This document shows positions 1 to 6,780 of a stretch of 11,879 nucleotides of DNA, in pieces. Each line of letters begins with the position of its first letter. Position 1 is the first letter of the stretch. A program made the position numbers and the translations under genes. Source of the DNA: JAAYKS01 sp964479435. GTDB taxonomy: Bacteria > Bacillota > Clostridia > Saccharofermentanales > UBA5734. A model generated the notes under the pieces. That model saw only the letters and a program-made list of their open reading frames with translations, did not search any database and was not told where the DNA came from. Where the stretch lies: assembly GCA_964479435.1 (NCBI GenBank), contig CAYZME010000060.1:1-11879 (forward strand). Reading direction: 5' to 3'.

Positions 1-240
1 GGCGTTGGCCTCCATCAGGCCTTCCAGCCGGTTTTCGCCATAATACAGCGGCGGAAACACCAGTCCGCCGTCGCGCTCGGCACAGCGGATCGCCAACGCT
101 TCGGCCTGCAACGTGTCCGCGCCCACCGGGTTGTGCGGGCCGTGCCATTCCAGCGTGCCGATGGGAATGTACACCACCGGACAGGCCTGGCGGCGCGCGA
201 TGATTTGCGCGGGTCTCAGATACGTGTAACGAACTTCCAT
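1..240 (-). CDS. Creatininase-family metal amidohydrolase (N-terminal 80 residues, runs off window)
   Basis: The first 80 codons are visible, beginning MEVRYTYLRPAQII and continuing to the window edge without a stop. The motif PIGTLEWHGPHNPVGAD at residues 26-42 matches the first metal-binding segment of the creatininase family. E31, H33 and D42 have the same spacing as the metal ligands Glu34, His36 and Asp45 of Pseudomonas creatininase. The family hydrolyses cyclic or linear amides (creatinine, formamidopyrimidines) and includes the mycofactocin peptidase MftE. The visible part cannot tell which substrate is used. The ATG at 238-240 is chosen because a near-ideal ribosome binding site precedes it. 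The gene follows the ATPase D gene by 54 nt on the same strand and could be read through from that operon, although a strong stem-loop lies between them. The family assignment is secure; the substrate and any link to the ATPase are unknown. Confidence 0.85.
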   Translation of the reverse strand, partial: MEVRYTYLRPAQIIARRQACPVVYIPIGTLEWHGPHNPVGADTLQAEALAIRCAERDGGLVFPPLYYGENRLEGLMEANA

Positions 241-243
241 AAA

Positions 244-251
244 TCACCTCC
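244..251 (-). promoter_or_regulatory. Strong ribosome binding site of the creatininase-family gene
   Basis: Read on the minus strand, GGAGGTGA is complementary to the 3' end of 16S rRNA over eight bases. It lies 3 nt before the ATG at 240, with the GGAGG core 6 nt away. It fixes the start codon. It is the strongest Shine-Dalgarno I see in this window, suggesting efficient translation independent of coupling to the D gene. Confidence 0.85.
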
Positions 252-258
252 GTCGGTT

Positions 259-289
259 CCGCCGCCAGGTCCACGAGACCGGGCGGCGG
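259..289 (-). promoter_or_regulatory. GC-rich stem-loop between atpD and the creatininase-family gene
   Basis: Outer arms CCGCCGCC (259-266) and GGCGGCGG (282-289) are perfectly complementary. After a single mismatch (267/281), inner arms GGTC (268-271) and GACC (277-280) also pair, leaving a 5-nt loop at 272-276. This gives a 12-bp, very stable hairpin beginning only 5 nt past the D stop codon. No T-run follows on the minus strand, so it is not a textbook intrinsic terminator. It may protect the 3' end of the ATPase mRNA, cause partial termination or mark a processing point before the next gene. Confidence 0.55.
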
Positions 290-294
290 CAGGC

Positions 295-969
295 TCAGGC
301 GTCGAGGCCCTGGGCCAGGCGGGCTGCGCGGATGGCTTCTTGCACCATCATGTCTTTGACTTTCATCAGACGCACCAGGTTGCCGCGCTCGTTTTCGTCG
401 AGCTTCATCGTGATGGTGCGGATGGTGGCGGTCAGCTGGGGGATGAGGATGTATTCCAGGGAGTTGACGCGCCGGCGCGTGCGCTCGATTTCGTCGGCCA
501 GCAGCTGGGCGGCCTTTTCGTTTTCGGCCAAGCTGAGCATGATCGGGTAGGCTTCGTAGAGCGCGGTCACCGCCGCGTCCAATTCGCCCGAGGTGCCGAC
601 CATGCCGTAGGGCGGCACTTGCATCTTGCCTTCTTCGGCGGGCGGCTGCTCAAAGGTCGAGACTTCGACGCTCATCAGGTTGACGACCTCGACCCGGATT
701 TCGAGCGGAGGCTTGGCCAGCATCAGCGCCTGCTCGACCCGCTCGCGGCGCAAGATCGCCCGCGCCAGCACAAATTCGCGATGGGCGACCGTCAGCAGTT
801 CCTCCATGCGCTCGCGTTTGCTCTTGTTTTCGCGCACGATGTGTAAGAAACGCTTCATCAGCTCGTCGCGTTTGTCTTTGAGCAGTTTGTGCCCGCGGCG
901 CGCCGTCTCCAGTCTGCGTTTGAGACGGAGCAGCTCCATACGGGTCGGGTTGACCCGCAGATCAGCCAT
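295..969 (-). CDS. atpD: V/A-type ATPase subunit D (central shaft)
   Basis: The 224-residue product is the right size for subunit D, the long coiled-coil shaft that rotates inside the A3B3 hexamer and binds F and C. The N-terminus has the hallmark NPTRMELLRLKRRL (residues 7-20) and the KLLKDKRDELMKRF helix that follows. The C-terminal half carries RRRVNSLEYILIPQL (about residues 165-179), a region strongly conserved in D subunits, in a second long helix pairing with the first. The ATG at 967-969 overlaps the end of B by 8 nt, and GAGG lies 6 nt upstream, inside the B reading frame, so translational coupling is likely. It is the last ATPase gene of the operon. The symbol follows archaeal/Thermus usage and should not be confused with the F-type beta subunit. 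Confidence 0.97.
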   Translation of the reverse strand: MADLRVNPTRMELLRLKRRLETARRGHKLLKDKRDELMKRFLHIVRENKSKRERMEELLTVAHREFVLARAILRRERVEQALMLAKPPLEIRVEVVNLMSVEVSTFEQPPAEEGKMQVPPYGMVGTSGELDAAVTALYEAYPIMLSLAENEKAAQLLADEIERTRRRVNSLEYILIPQLTATIRTITMKLDENERGNLVRLMKVKDMMVQEAIRAARLAQGLDA

Positions 970-2404
970 GACTTGCCTCTTCTTTCTCCCCGACGTAGTA
1001 CTGGTCGATCAGCTCGTCGCGGATGCGCTTGAGCTCGTTGCGCGGCAGCATCGACAGCAATTCCCAGCCGATCGACAAGGTCTCTTCGATGGACCGGTCG
1101 CTGGCAAAGCCCTGCGAGATATAGCGCTCCTCAAAGGCGTCGGAAAAACGCGCGTAAATGCGGTCGACTTCGGACAGCGCCGCCTCGCCGAGGATTTGCG
1201 ACAGCTCTTTGGCGTCCTTGCCGCGCGCGTAGGCCGCGAACAGCTGGTTCATGGTCGGCGCGTGGTCGACGCGGGTCTTGCCGCGGCCGATGCCTTTGTC
1301 CTTGAGGCGCGACAGCGAGGGCAGCACGTCGATGGGGGGGCGGACGCCTTTGCGCAGCAATTCGCGCGACAGGATGATCTGCCCTTCCGTGATGTATCCG
1401 GTCAGGTCGGGGATGGGGTGGGTTTTGTCGTCCTCGGGCATGGTCAGGATGGGGATCAGTGTGATCGACCCCTCCTTGCCGCGTTGACGGCCGGCGCGCT
1501 CATAGAGCGTCGCCAGGTCGGTGTACAGATAACCGGGATAGCCGCGGCGGCCCGGGACTTCTTTGCGGGCGGCCGAAACCTCGCGCAGCGCTTCGGCATA
1601 GTACGTGATGTCGGTGAGGATGACCAGCACGTGCATGCCTTTGGTGAACGCCAGGTACTCGGCGGCGGTCAGCGCCATGCGCGGGGTGGCGATGCGCTCG
1701 ACCGCGGGGTCGTTGGCCAGGTTCATAAACAGCACGGCGCGGTCGATGGCGCCAGTGCGGCGAAAGTCCTCGACAAAAAAGTCGGCTTCTTCAAAGGTGA
1801 TGCCCATGGCGGCAAACACGACGGCGAACGGGGTGTTGTCGGCGGCGGCCGCTGCGCCGGGCTCGGTCGCGGCGCCGGTGCCGGCGGGCGGGCGCACCTT
1901 GGCCTGGCGGGCGATCTGCGCCGCCAGCTGGGCGTGAGGCAGGCCCGAGCCGGAAAAGATCGGCAGCTTCTGCCCGCGTACCAGCGTGTTGAGGCCGTCG
2001 ATGGCCGAGATGCCGGTCTGGATGAACTCCGAGGGGTAGTTGCGGGCGGCGGGGTTCATCGGCAGGCCGTTGATGTCCATGCGGTGGTCGGCGAGGATGG
2101 GCGGGCCGCCGTCGGCGGGTTGGCCCATGCCGTCAAAGACGCGGCCGAGGATGTCGTCGGAGACCGCCAATTCCAGGCCGCGCCCCAAAAAGCGCACGCG
2201 GGAGTTTTCGAGGTTGATGCCGACCGTGTTTTCAAACAACTGCACCAGGGCATTGGTGCCGTCGATTTCCAGCACGCGGCAGCGGCGCAGTTCGCCGCTG
2301 GGTAGCTCGATCTCACCCAGCTCGCCGTACGTGACGTCCTCGACGTGGCGGACCAGCATCAGCGGGCCGGCGACTTCTTCGATGGTGCGGTATTCTCTGG
2401 GCAT
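962..2404 (-). CDS. atpB: V/A-type ATPase subunit B (non-catalytic nucleotide-binding subunit)
   Basis: The 480-residue protein is the regulatory partner of A in the soluble hexamer. The N-terminal barrel begins YRTIEEVAGPLMLV. The nucleotide-fold region has SGSGLPHAQLAAQI at residues 151-164, the degenerate P-loop expected of B because it replaces the catalytic GKT. FAVVFAAMGITFEEADFF (about 193-210), PGRRGYPGYLYTDLATLYER (about 283-302) and the C-terminal helical domain ending in DELIDQYY follow the family order. An Ala/Gly/Pro-rich insertion at about residues 171-191 is unusual. The start codon lies 1 nt after the A stop codon, with a GGGGGTGA ribosome binding site inside the end of A. The symbol follows archaeal/Thermus usage; F-type atpB is a different protein. 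Confidence 0.97.
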   Translation of the reverse strand: MPREYRTIEEVAGPLMLVRHVEDVTYGELGEIELPSGELRRCRVLEIDGTNALVQLFENTVGINLENSRVRFLGRGLELAVSDDILGRVFDGMGQPADGGPPILADHRMDINGLPMNPAARNYPSEFIQTGISAIDGLNTLVRGQKLPIFSGSGLPHAQLAAQIARQAKVRPPAGTGAATEPGAAAAADNTPFAVVFAAMGITFEEADFFVEDFRRTGAIDRAVLFMNLANDPAVERIATPRMALTAAEYLAFTKGMHVLVILTDITYYAEALREVSAARKEVPGRRGYPGYLYTDLATLYERAGRQRGKEGSITLIPILTMPEDDKTHPIPDLTGYITEGQIILSRELLRKGVRPPIDVLPSLSRLKDKGIGRGKTRVDHAPTMNQLFAAYARGKDAKELSQILGEAALSEVDRIYARFSDAFEERYISQGFASDRSIEETLSIGWELLSMLPRNELKRIRDELIDQYYVGEKEEASHG

Positions 2405-2405
2405 C

Positions 2406-4184
2406 TTATCTCACCCCCTGCGCTTGTTTGGCACGAAATTGCGTGGCGTACCCGTCGCGGATCTCGCGGGCGGCGTCCGGGAAGTCCTCTTCGGGGACGA
2501 ACTTGAGCCGCGCGACCAGGTCGCGTACCGGCAGCGAGGTCAGCGTGCGCACCGGCATCCCCTGCTCCAGCGCGCGCATGCCCTGGCGGTAGTACTCCAT
2601 CACCAGCTGCAGCATGCCGAGTTTTTTCTCCAGCGATGTGTAGGTGTCGATCTCGTCAAACGAGTCTTGTTGCAGGTAATCCTCGCGCAGCGAACGCGCG
2701 GCTTCCAGTTTGAACTGATCGAGCGGCGACAGCGAATCGAGGCCGACCAGCTTGACGATCTCTTCCAGCTCGGCCTCTTCCTGCAGCAGGCGGATGGCCT
2801 CGGCGTGCAGCACATGCCATTCGGCCGAGACGTTGGCGTCCATCCAGTCGTCGATGCGGTCTTCGTACAGCGAGTAGCTGTTGAGCCAGTTGATCGCCGG
2901 GAAATGGCGCTTATACGCCAGGCTGGAATCCAGCCCCCAAAAGACCTTGACGATGCGCAAGGTCGCCTGGGCGACCGGGTCGGACAGGTCGCCGCCCGGG
3001 GGTGAAACCGCGCCGATGGCGGTCAGCGTGCCCTCGCGGTGTTCGGAGGCCAGACAGCGGATGTGGCCGGCGCGCTCATAGAACTGCGCCAGGCGGGAGC
3101 CGAGGTAGGCCGGGTAGCCTTCCTCGCCCGGCATCTCCTCCAGGCGGCCGGACATCTCGCGCAGCGCTTCGGCCCAGCGCGAAGTCGAGTCGGCCATGAT
3201 CGCGACGTGGTAGCCCATGTCGCGGAAGTATTCGGCGATGGTGATGCCGGTATAGATGGAGGCTTCGCGCGCCGCCACCGGCATGTCGGATGTGTTGGCG
3301 ATCAACACGGTGCGCTTCATCAGCGACTCGCCGGTTTTGGGGTCCATCAGCGCGGGGAACTCCATCAGCACGTCGGTCATCTCGTTGCCGCGCTCACCGC
3401 AGCCGATGTAGACGACGATGTCGACGTCCGACCATTTGGCCAGCTGGTGCTGGATCACGGTTTTGCCGCTGCCGAAGGGGCCGGGGATGGCGGCCGTGCC
3501 GCCGCGGGCGATGGGGAAAAAGGTATCGATCGCGCGCTGCCCGGTGATCATCGGGCCGCGCGGGGTGATTTTTTCGGCATAGGGGCGGCCGCGCCGCACC
3601 GGCCAGCGTTGCAGCATCGGCAGCTCGTGTTCCTCGCCGGCGTCGTCGCGCAAGCGCACAACCGGTTCGACGATCGTGCGATCGCCGGGCATTACGTCGA
3701 CCACGGTACCACTGACGCCATGGGGCACCAGGACGCGGTGGACGACCAGCGCGGTCTCCTGCACCGTGCCGAGAATGTCGCCGGTCTGTACGCGGTCGCC
3801 GGCGGCGACGGTGGCGACAAACGGCCAGGTGCGCTGCCGGTCGAGCACGTCCGCCCGGACACCGCGCGGGATGTTGCTGCCGGCCAGCTCGCGGATGCGC
3901 TCGAGCGGGCGCTGGATGCCGTCAAAGATCTCCCCGATCAGGCCGGGGGCCAGCTCGACCGACAAGGGCGAGCCGGTGGATTCCACCGGTTCACCCGGGC
4001 CCAGGCCGGCCGTCTCTTCGTATACCTGGATCGAGGCCCGGTCGCCGTGCATCTCGATGATCTCGCCGATCAGGCCGAGCTCGGAAACGCGCACCACGTC
4101 AAACATATCCGCGTCGCGCATGCCCTCGGCGATGACCAGCGGCCCCGAAACCTTGGCGATCTTGCCTTTGCTGCGTTTACTCAT
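2406..4184 (-). CDS. atpA: V/A-type ATPase catalytic subunit A
   Basis: The 592-residue protein is the catalytic subunit, hydrolysing or synthesising ATP at the A/B interface. It begins with KGKIAKVSGPLVIAEGMRDA and contains the non-homologous bulge domain (about residues 110-200) that separates A subunits from F-type beta. The Walker A motif GPFGSGKT is at residues 235-242, with K241 and T242. GCGERGNE at 261-268 carries the catalytic glutamate E264. ADSTSRWAEALREMSGRLEE is the conserved Walker B and following region. The C-terminal helical domain is complete. The ATG at 4182-4184 is chosen over a TTG ten codons upstream because AGGAG stands 7 nt before it and the family N-terminus begins there. 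The start is 19 nt past the F stop. Confidence 0.98.
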   Translation of the reverse strand: MSKRSKGKIAKVSGPLVIAEGMRDADMFDVVRVSELGLIGEIIEMHGDRASIQVYEETAGLGPGEPVESTGSPLSVELAPGLIGEIFDGIQRPLERIRELAGSNIPRGVRADVLDRQRTWPFVATVAAGDRVQTGDILGTVQETALVVHRVLVPHGVSGTVVDVMPGDRTIVEPVVRLRDDAGEEHELPMLQRWPVRRGRPYAEKITPRGPMITGQRAIDTFFPIARGGTAAIPGPFGSGKTVIQHQLAKWSDVDIVVYIGCGERGNEMTDVLMEFPALMDPKTGESLMKRTVLIANTSDMPVAAREASIYTGITIAEYFRDMGYHVAIMADSTSRWAEALREMSGRLEEMPGEEGYPAYLGSRLAQFYERAGHIRCLASEHREGTLTAIGAVSPPGGDLSDPVAQATLRIVKVFWGLDSSLAYKRHFPAINWLNSYSLYEDRIDDWMDANVSAEWHVLHAEAIRLLQEEAELEEIVKLVGLDSLSPLDQFKLEAARSLREDYLQQDSFDEIDTYTSLEKKLGMLQLVMEYYRQGMRALEQGMPVRTLTSLPVRDLVARLKFVPEEDFPDAAREIRDGYATQFRAKQAQGVR

Positions 4185-4191
4185 CTTGTCT

Positions 4192-4196
4192 CTCCT
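4192..4196 (-). promoter_or_regulatory. Ribosome binding site that sets the subunit A start
   Basis: AGGAG on the minus strand sits 7 nt before the ATG at 4184. An upstream in-frame TTG at 4214 would overlap the F gene and place this motif inside the coding region, so the ATG is preferred. Confidence 0.75.
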
Positions 4197-4203
4197 GTCA
4201 CAC

Positions 4204-4524
4204 TCAGCTGTCAAAGCCGAGAATATCGATCCCGACGGCTTTTTTGACCGTCTCTTTGACCTGTTCCATACCGATGCCCAAAGAGCCGTGCGTCGACGGG
4301 ATCGGCACCACCGCGGGCAAACGCCGCGCGCGCAGGGCGGCGATCTCGTCCATCACCAGCGCCGCCGCCGGCTCGGTGATAAACACGATCGCGTAGCCGT
4401 CGTCGGCCACCTGTCGCAAACAGGTGAGAATTTCGGCGCGGGTGAGCGCCTCCATCGTGACCATCCCCAGCGCGCGAAAACCCATCACGCTGTCCCGGTC
4501 TCCGATCACCGCCACTTTGTTCAT
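4204..4524 (-). CDS. atpF: V/A-type ATPase subunit F
   Basis: The 106-residue protein has the size and signature of subunit F, which caps the D shaft and affects ATPase activity through movement of its C-terminal helix. The N-terminal strand and loop VAVIGDRDSVMGFRALGM (residues 4-21) are classic. YAIVFITEPAA (about 44-54) forms the third strand, and PAVVPIPSTHGSLGIGME (about 70-87) precedes the C-terminal helix containing VKKAVGIDIL. The ATG follows a purine-rich GGAAAGGGGT ribosome binding site and lies 24 nt after the C stop. It is homologous to ntpG of Enterococcus hirae. The symbol follows archaeal usage and is unrelated to F-type atpF. Confidence 0.96.
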   Translation of the reverse strand: MNKVAVIGDRDSVMGFRALGMVTMEALTRAEILTCLRQVADDGYAIVFITEPAAALVMDEIAALRARRLPAVVPIPSTHGSLGIGMEQVKETVKKAVGIDILGFDS

Positions 4525-4548
4525 CGGTGTACCCCTTTCCTGCTCTGC

Positions 4549-5610
4549 TTATAAATACGTCAGGCGCAAAAGCTCCCGCGCGCCGGCCGGGTCCAGCCGG
4601 TTGCGGATAAACGCCAGAACGATGCGGGCGTTTTGCACTTCGGTCTGCATCGCGCAGACATAGGCCACCGGGATTTCGGGGCCAAACGAAATCGTGCGCG
4701 CCCGGCGCACATGCGCCATGATGGTGTCGTCGGCCCATTTGCCAAACCGCGCGGCGCCCCCCGGTCGGCCATAGCCGGCGACCCCTTCCGCGGCCATCCC
4801 CGCGAACGGCGTTTCCAGCCAGGCCGCGATCAGCTGATTGTCGTCAGACAGGCGCGCCATCGCCAGCAGGCGATCGGTCGCCAGCCCGCCGCCCGGCAAC
4901 AGGGAGTCGGCCAACAACGACAGGGGAAAGCCGCTGCGGCGGGTGCGCAGGACCATGTCGAGGTTTTCCAAATCCGCGCGCAAGCGCCACAGTTCGCTGT
5001 ACCACGCGTTGCCCAGTGCGTCAGCGACCCGCCGGACTTCGCGCGCGAAGGCCAGATTGAGCTGGATGTCGATGTGCGTCCCGTCGCCGCTCGTCCGATA
5101 CGCGCTCCAGGCGGCACGGATCGCCGTCCACAGCCACGCCGGGACCGGCGCTTGTGTCTCATCGTCCTCGCGCACAGCCAGGAACAACCGCTCGGGCGGC
5201 ACGCGGGCCGGCGCGGCGATGCGGGTCGCCAATTGTTCATACGATTCCTCGCCGCCCAGCGCTTTGTGTTTGACAAAGACTTTGGCGTTGATCACGTCGT
5301 TCTCCAGATAAAACAGATCGATGTAATCCTTTTCCACCGCCACTTCGCGCGCGACGGCACAGGCGCGGACATAGCCGGCGTTGAGGCTGCTGCCGTTGGA
5401 GCTGGCCGCAGGATAGCCGGCTTCCGCCAGCATGCGCGCGAACTCGGCGTTGTCGTGGGCTTCGGTCAGGCGCAGTGTGCGGGCGGCGTCCAGCAGATGG
5501 GTTTCGAGCGCGCGAATGCGGCCGCTGGCATGCGCGTAGTCCAGCGGTTGGACAACCGCTCGGTCGCCCACATGGGCACCTGGATGGGTACCTGCCATGT
5601 CGCGATTCAT
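4549..5610 (-). CDS. atpC: V/A-type ATPase subunit C (d-type socket on the rotor ring)
   Basis: The 353-residue, mostly helical protein matches subunit C, the funnel-shaped adapter that joins the D/F shaft to the K ring. DYAHASGRIRALETHLL near the N-terminus is the typical first helix. YIDLFYLENDVINAKVFVKH (middle of the first half) and the closing region AMQTEVQNARIVLAFIRNRL are strongly family-like. The start at 5608-5610 (MNRDMAG) is chosen because GAGGGG overlaps the E stop just upstream. A longer version beginning at 5652 would run 35 nt into the E gene with no visible signal. The E-to-C gap is 7 nt. The N-terminal 20 or so residues before the conserved helix are longer than usual, and an internal start at 5598 is possible. 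Confidence 0.94.
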   Translation of the reverse strand: MNRDMAGTHPGAHVGDRAVVQPLDYAHASGRIRALETHLLDAARTLRLTEAHDNAEFARMLAEAGYPAASSNGSSLNAGYVRACAVAREVAVEKDYIDLFYLENDVINAKVFVKHKALGGEESYEQLATRIAAPARVPPERLFLAVREDDETQAPVPAWLWTAIRAAWSAYRTSGDGTHIDIQLNLAFAREVRRVADALGNAWYSELWRLRADLENLDMVLRTRRSGFPLSLLADSLLPGGGLATDRLLAMARLSDDNQLIAAWLETPFAGMAAEGVAGYGRPGGAARFGKWADDTIMAHVRRARTISFGPEIPVAYVCAMQTEVQNARIVLAFIRNRLDPAGARELLRLTYL

Positions 5611-5617
5611 CCGCCCC

Positions 5618-6238
5618 TCATTTCTCCGATTCAACGGTTGGCTGCGCCACATGGGCCGCGGCCAGCGCTTCCAATGCTTCGCGCGATTGCCGCGTCAACA
5701 TCTCAAAGGTCAGATTGTCCTCAATCCGGCCGCGCTGCAAGATCAGTCCGCCGACAAAATCCCCCGCCTGCTCGGCCAGCGTCAGCTCGATCGGCGGCTG
5801 TCCGTCCGCGGCGCGTGTCGCGGCGGCCGCTGCCATCGCCCGCGCGGCGACCCCCGTCGCCAAATCGGCGGCGTTGCAGATCACGGTCTCACCGCCCCGC
5901 GCCTGGCCCAGAAAATCCGCGTACAAGCGCACCTTTTCCTCCTCGGGCCAGGAGGCCAGACTGGCCAGCGCCTGGTCCACCAGGCCGGTCACTGTGCGGC
6001 GGCGCGACTCCAGCATAATCCGCCGGCCGGCCATCGCGGCCGACGACTCGCCGCGGGCGCGGATCGCCGCGGCTTCGTTTGCCGCCGCCGTCGCCATCGC
6101 GCGCGCGTGCTCATCGGCGGCACGGACGCCTTGCGCGCGGATCGCGTCGGCCCGTGTTTGCGCGGCGGCGACGATCTCGTCAGCTTCGGCGCGGGCTTCG
6201 GCGAGGATGGTCTCGAGGATCGCGTCCAGTCCGTTCAT
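5618..6238 (-). CDS. atpE: V/A-type ATPase subunit E (peripheral stalk)
   Basis: The 206-residue protein has the two-part design of subunit E. A long Ala/Glu/Arg-rich helix occupies residues 1 to about 100 (LAEARAEADEIVAAAQTRA). It is followed by a globular C-terminal domain with ETVICNAADLA and the conserved GGLILQRGRIEDNLTFEML (about residues 163-181), close to the family GGvil.dGrie.n.Tfe pattern. E pairs with H to form the stator stalks that hold the A/B hexamer still against I. The ATG overlaps the K stop by 4 nt (ATGA), so translation is probably coupled to K. The sequence is unusually alanine-rich, in keeping with GC-rich coding DNA. The symbol is archaeal usage, not F-type atpE. Confidence 0.94.
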   Translation of the reverse strand: MNGLDAILETILAEARAEADEIVAAAQTRADAIRAQGVRAADEHARAMATAAANEAAAIRARGESSAAMAGRRIMLESRRRTVTGLVDQALASLASWPEEEKVRLYADFLGQARGGETVICNAADLATGVAARAMAAAAATRAADGQPPIELTLAEQAGDFVGGLILQRGRIEDNLTFEMLTRQSREALEALAAAHVAQPTVESEK

Positions 6239-6741
6239 ACCTGGATTCCGAGCACGATCATCAGCATCGAGGCCAGCAGCGCCAGAATCGCGTAGGTCTC
6301 GACCATGGCGGCCATGACGATGGCTTTGGTCTGCTCACCCGGTTGGCGCGCCAGCATCATCATGCCGTTGGCCGCGACCCGCCCCTGCAAGATGGCGGAA
6401 AAGTAGCCGACGATCATGATCGGCAAACAGGCGCCAAAGAACTGCATACCCTGCAGCGTGGTCAGGTTGCCGGAGGTGCCGTCCAAAAAGCCGCCCTGCA
6501 GCATGACGATAAACCAGACCAGCAGGCCGTAAATCCCTTGGGTGCCGGGCATCGCCTGCAAGATCAGCAGTTTGCCAAACAATTCGGGTTTTTCCGCCAG
6601 GATCCCCGACGCGGTCTCGCCGGCCAGACCGACGCCCTTGGAAGAGCCCCAGCCGGCAAAAACGACCGCCAGCGCGGCGCCGACAAAGGCGAGTACCTGG
6701 CCGTTGAAAAAGAGATTGGATAAGGTGTTGAGAAATTCCAT
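6235..6741 (-). CDS. atpK: V/A-type ATPase subunit K (rotor ring proteolipid, four-helix)
   Basis: The 168-residue protein is a duplicated double hairpin with four membrane helices (about residues 13-40, 58-83, 96-126 and 140-165). The first hairpin holds GSSKGVGLAGE and LQAMPGTQGIYG. The second holds LQGRVAANG and MVETYAIL. Only the second hairpin has the ion-carrying carboxylate, E148; the aligned site in the first is Q68, as expected of V-type K. T67, Q68, Q119 and E148 match side chains that bind sodium in the Enterococcus hirae ring (T64, Q65, Q110, E139), so sodium transport is plausible by homology. The AGGAGG ribosome binding site at 6750-6755 lies 8 nt before the ATG. The full four-helix form differs from the two-helix Thermus version. 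Confidence 0.96.
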   Translation of the reverse strand: MEFLNTLSNLFFNGQVLAFVGAALAVVFAGWGSSKGVGLAGETASGILAEKPELFGKLLILQAMPGTQGIYGLLVWFIVMLQGGFLDGTSGNLTTLQGMQFFGACLPIMIVGYFSAILQGRVAANGMMMLARQPGEQTKAIVMAAMVETYAILALLASMLMIVLGIQV

Positions 6742-6780
6742 GGATGCATCCTCCTGCTTATGGGTGTCGCGTTAGGGTAC

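Noticed and set aside
259..289. Classical intrinsic terminator after atpD
   Set aside because: The stem is strong but no T-run follows on the minus strand, so it is listed only as a stem-loop.
626..2305. A 559-residue plus-strand open frame opposite subunits D and B
   Set aside because: It is antisense to two clearly recognised ATPase genes; long antisense frames are expected in GC-rich DNA, and its Arg/Gly/Asp/His-rich composition is typical of a shadow.
4185..4214. TTG start of subunit A ten codons upstream, overlapping F
   Set aside because: The ATG at 4184 has AGGAG at good spacing and matches the usual N-terminus of the family.
3039..4247. A 402-residue plus-strand open frame opposite subunit A
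   Set aside because: Antisense to the catalytic subunit gene with its complete motifs; high His/Asp/Gly/Ala content without any domain indicates a shadow frame.
5611..5652. Longer subunit C starting inside the E gene
   Set aside because: The added residues do not resemble subunit C, and a GAGGGG ribosome binding site precedes the ATG at 5610.
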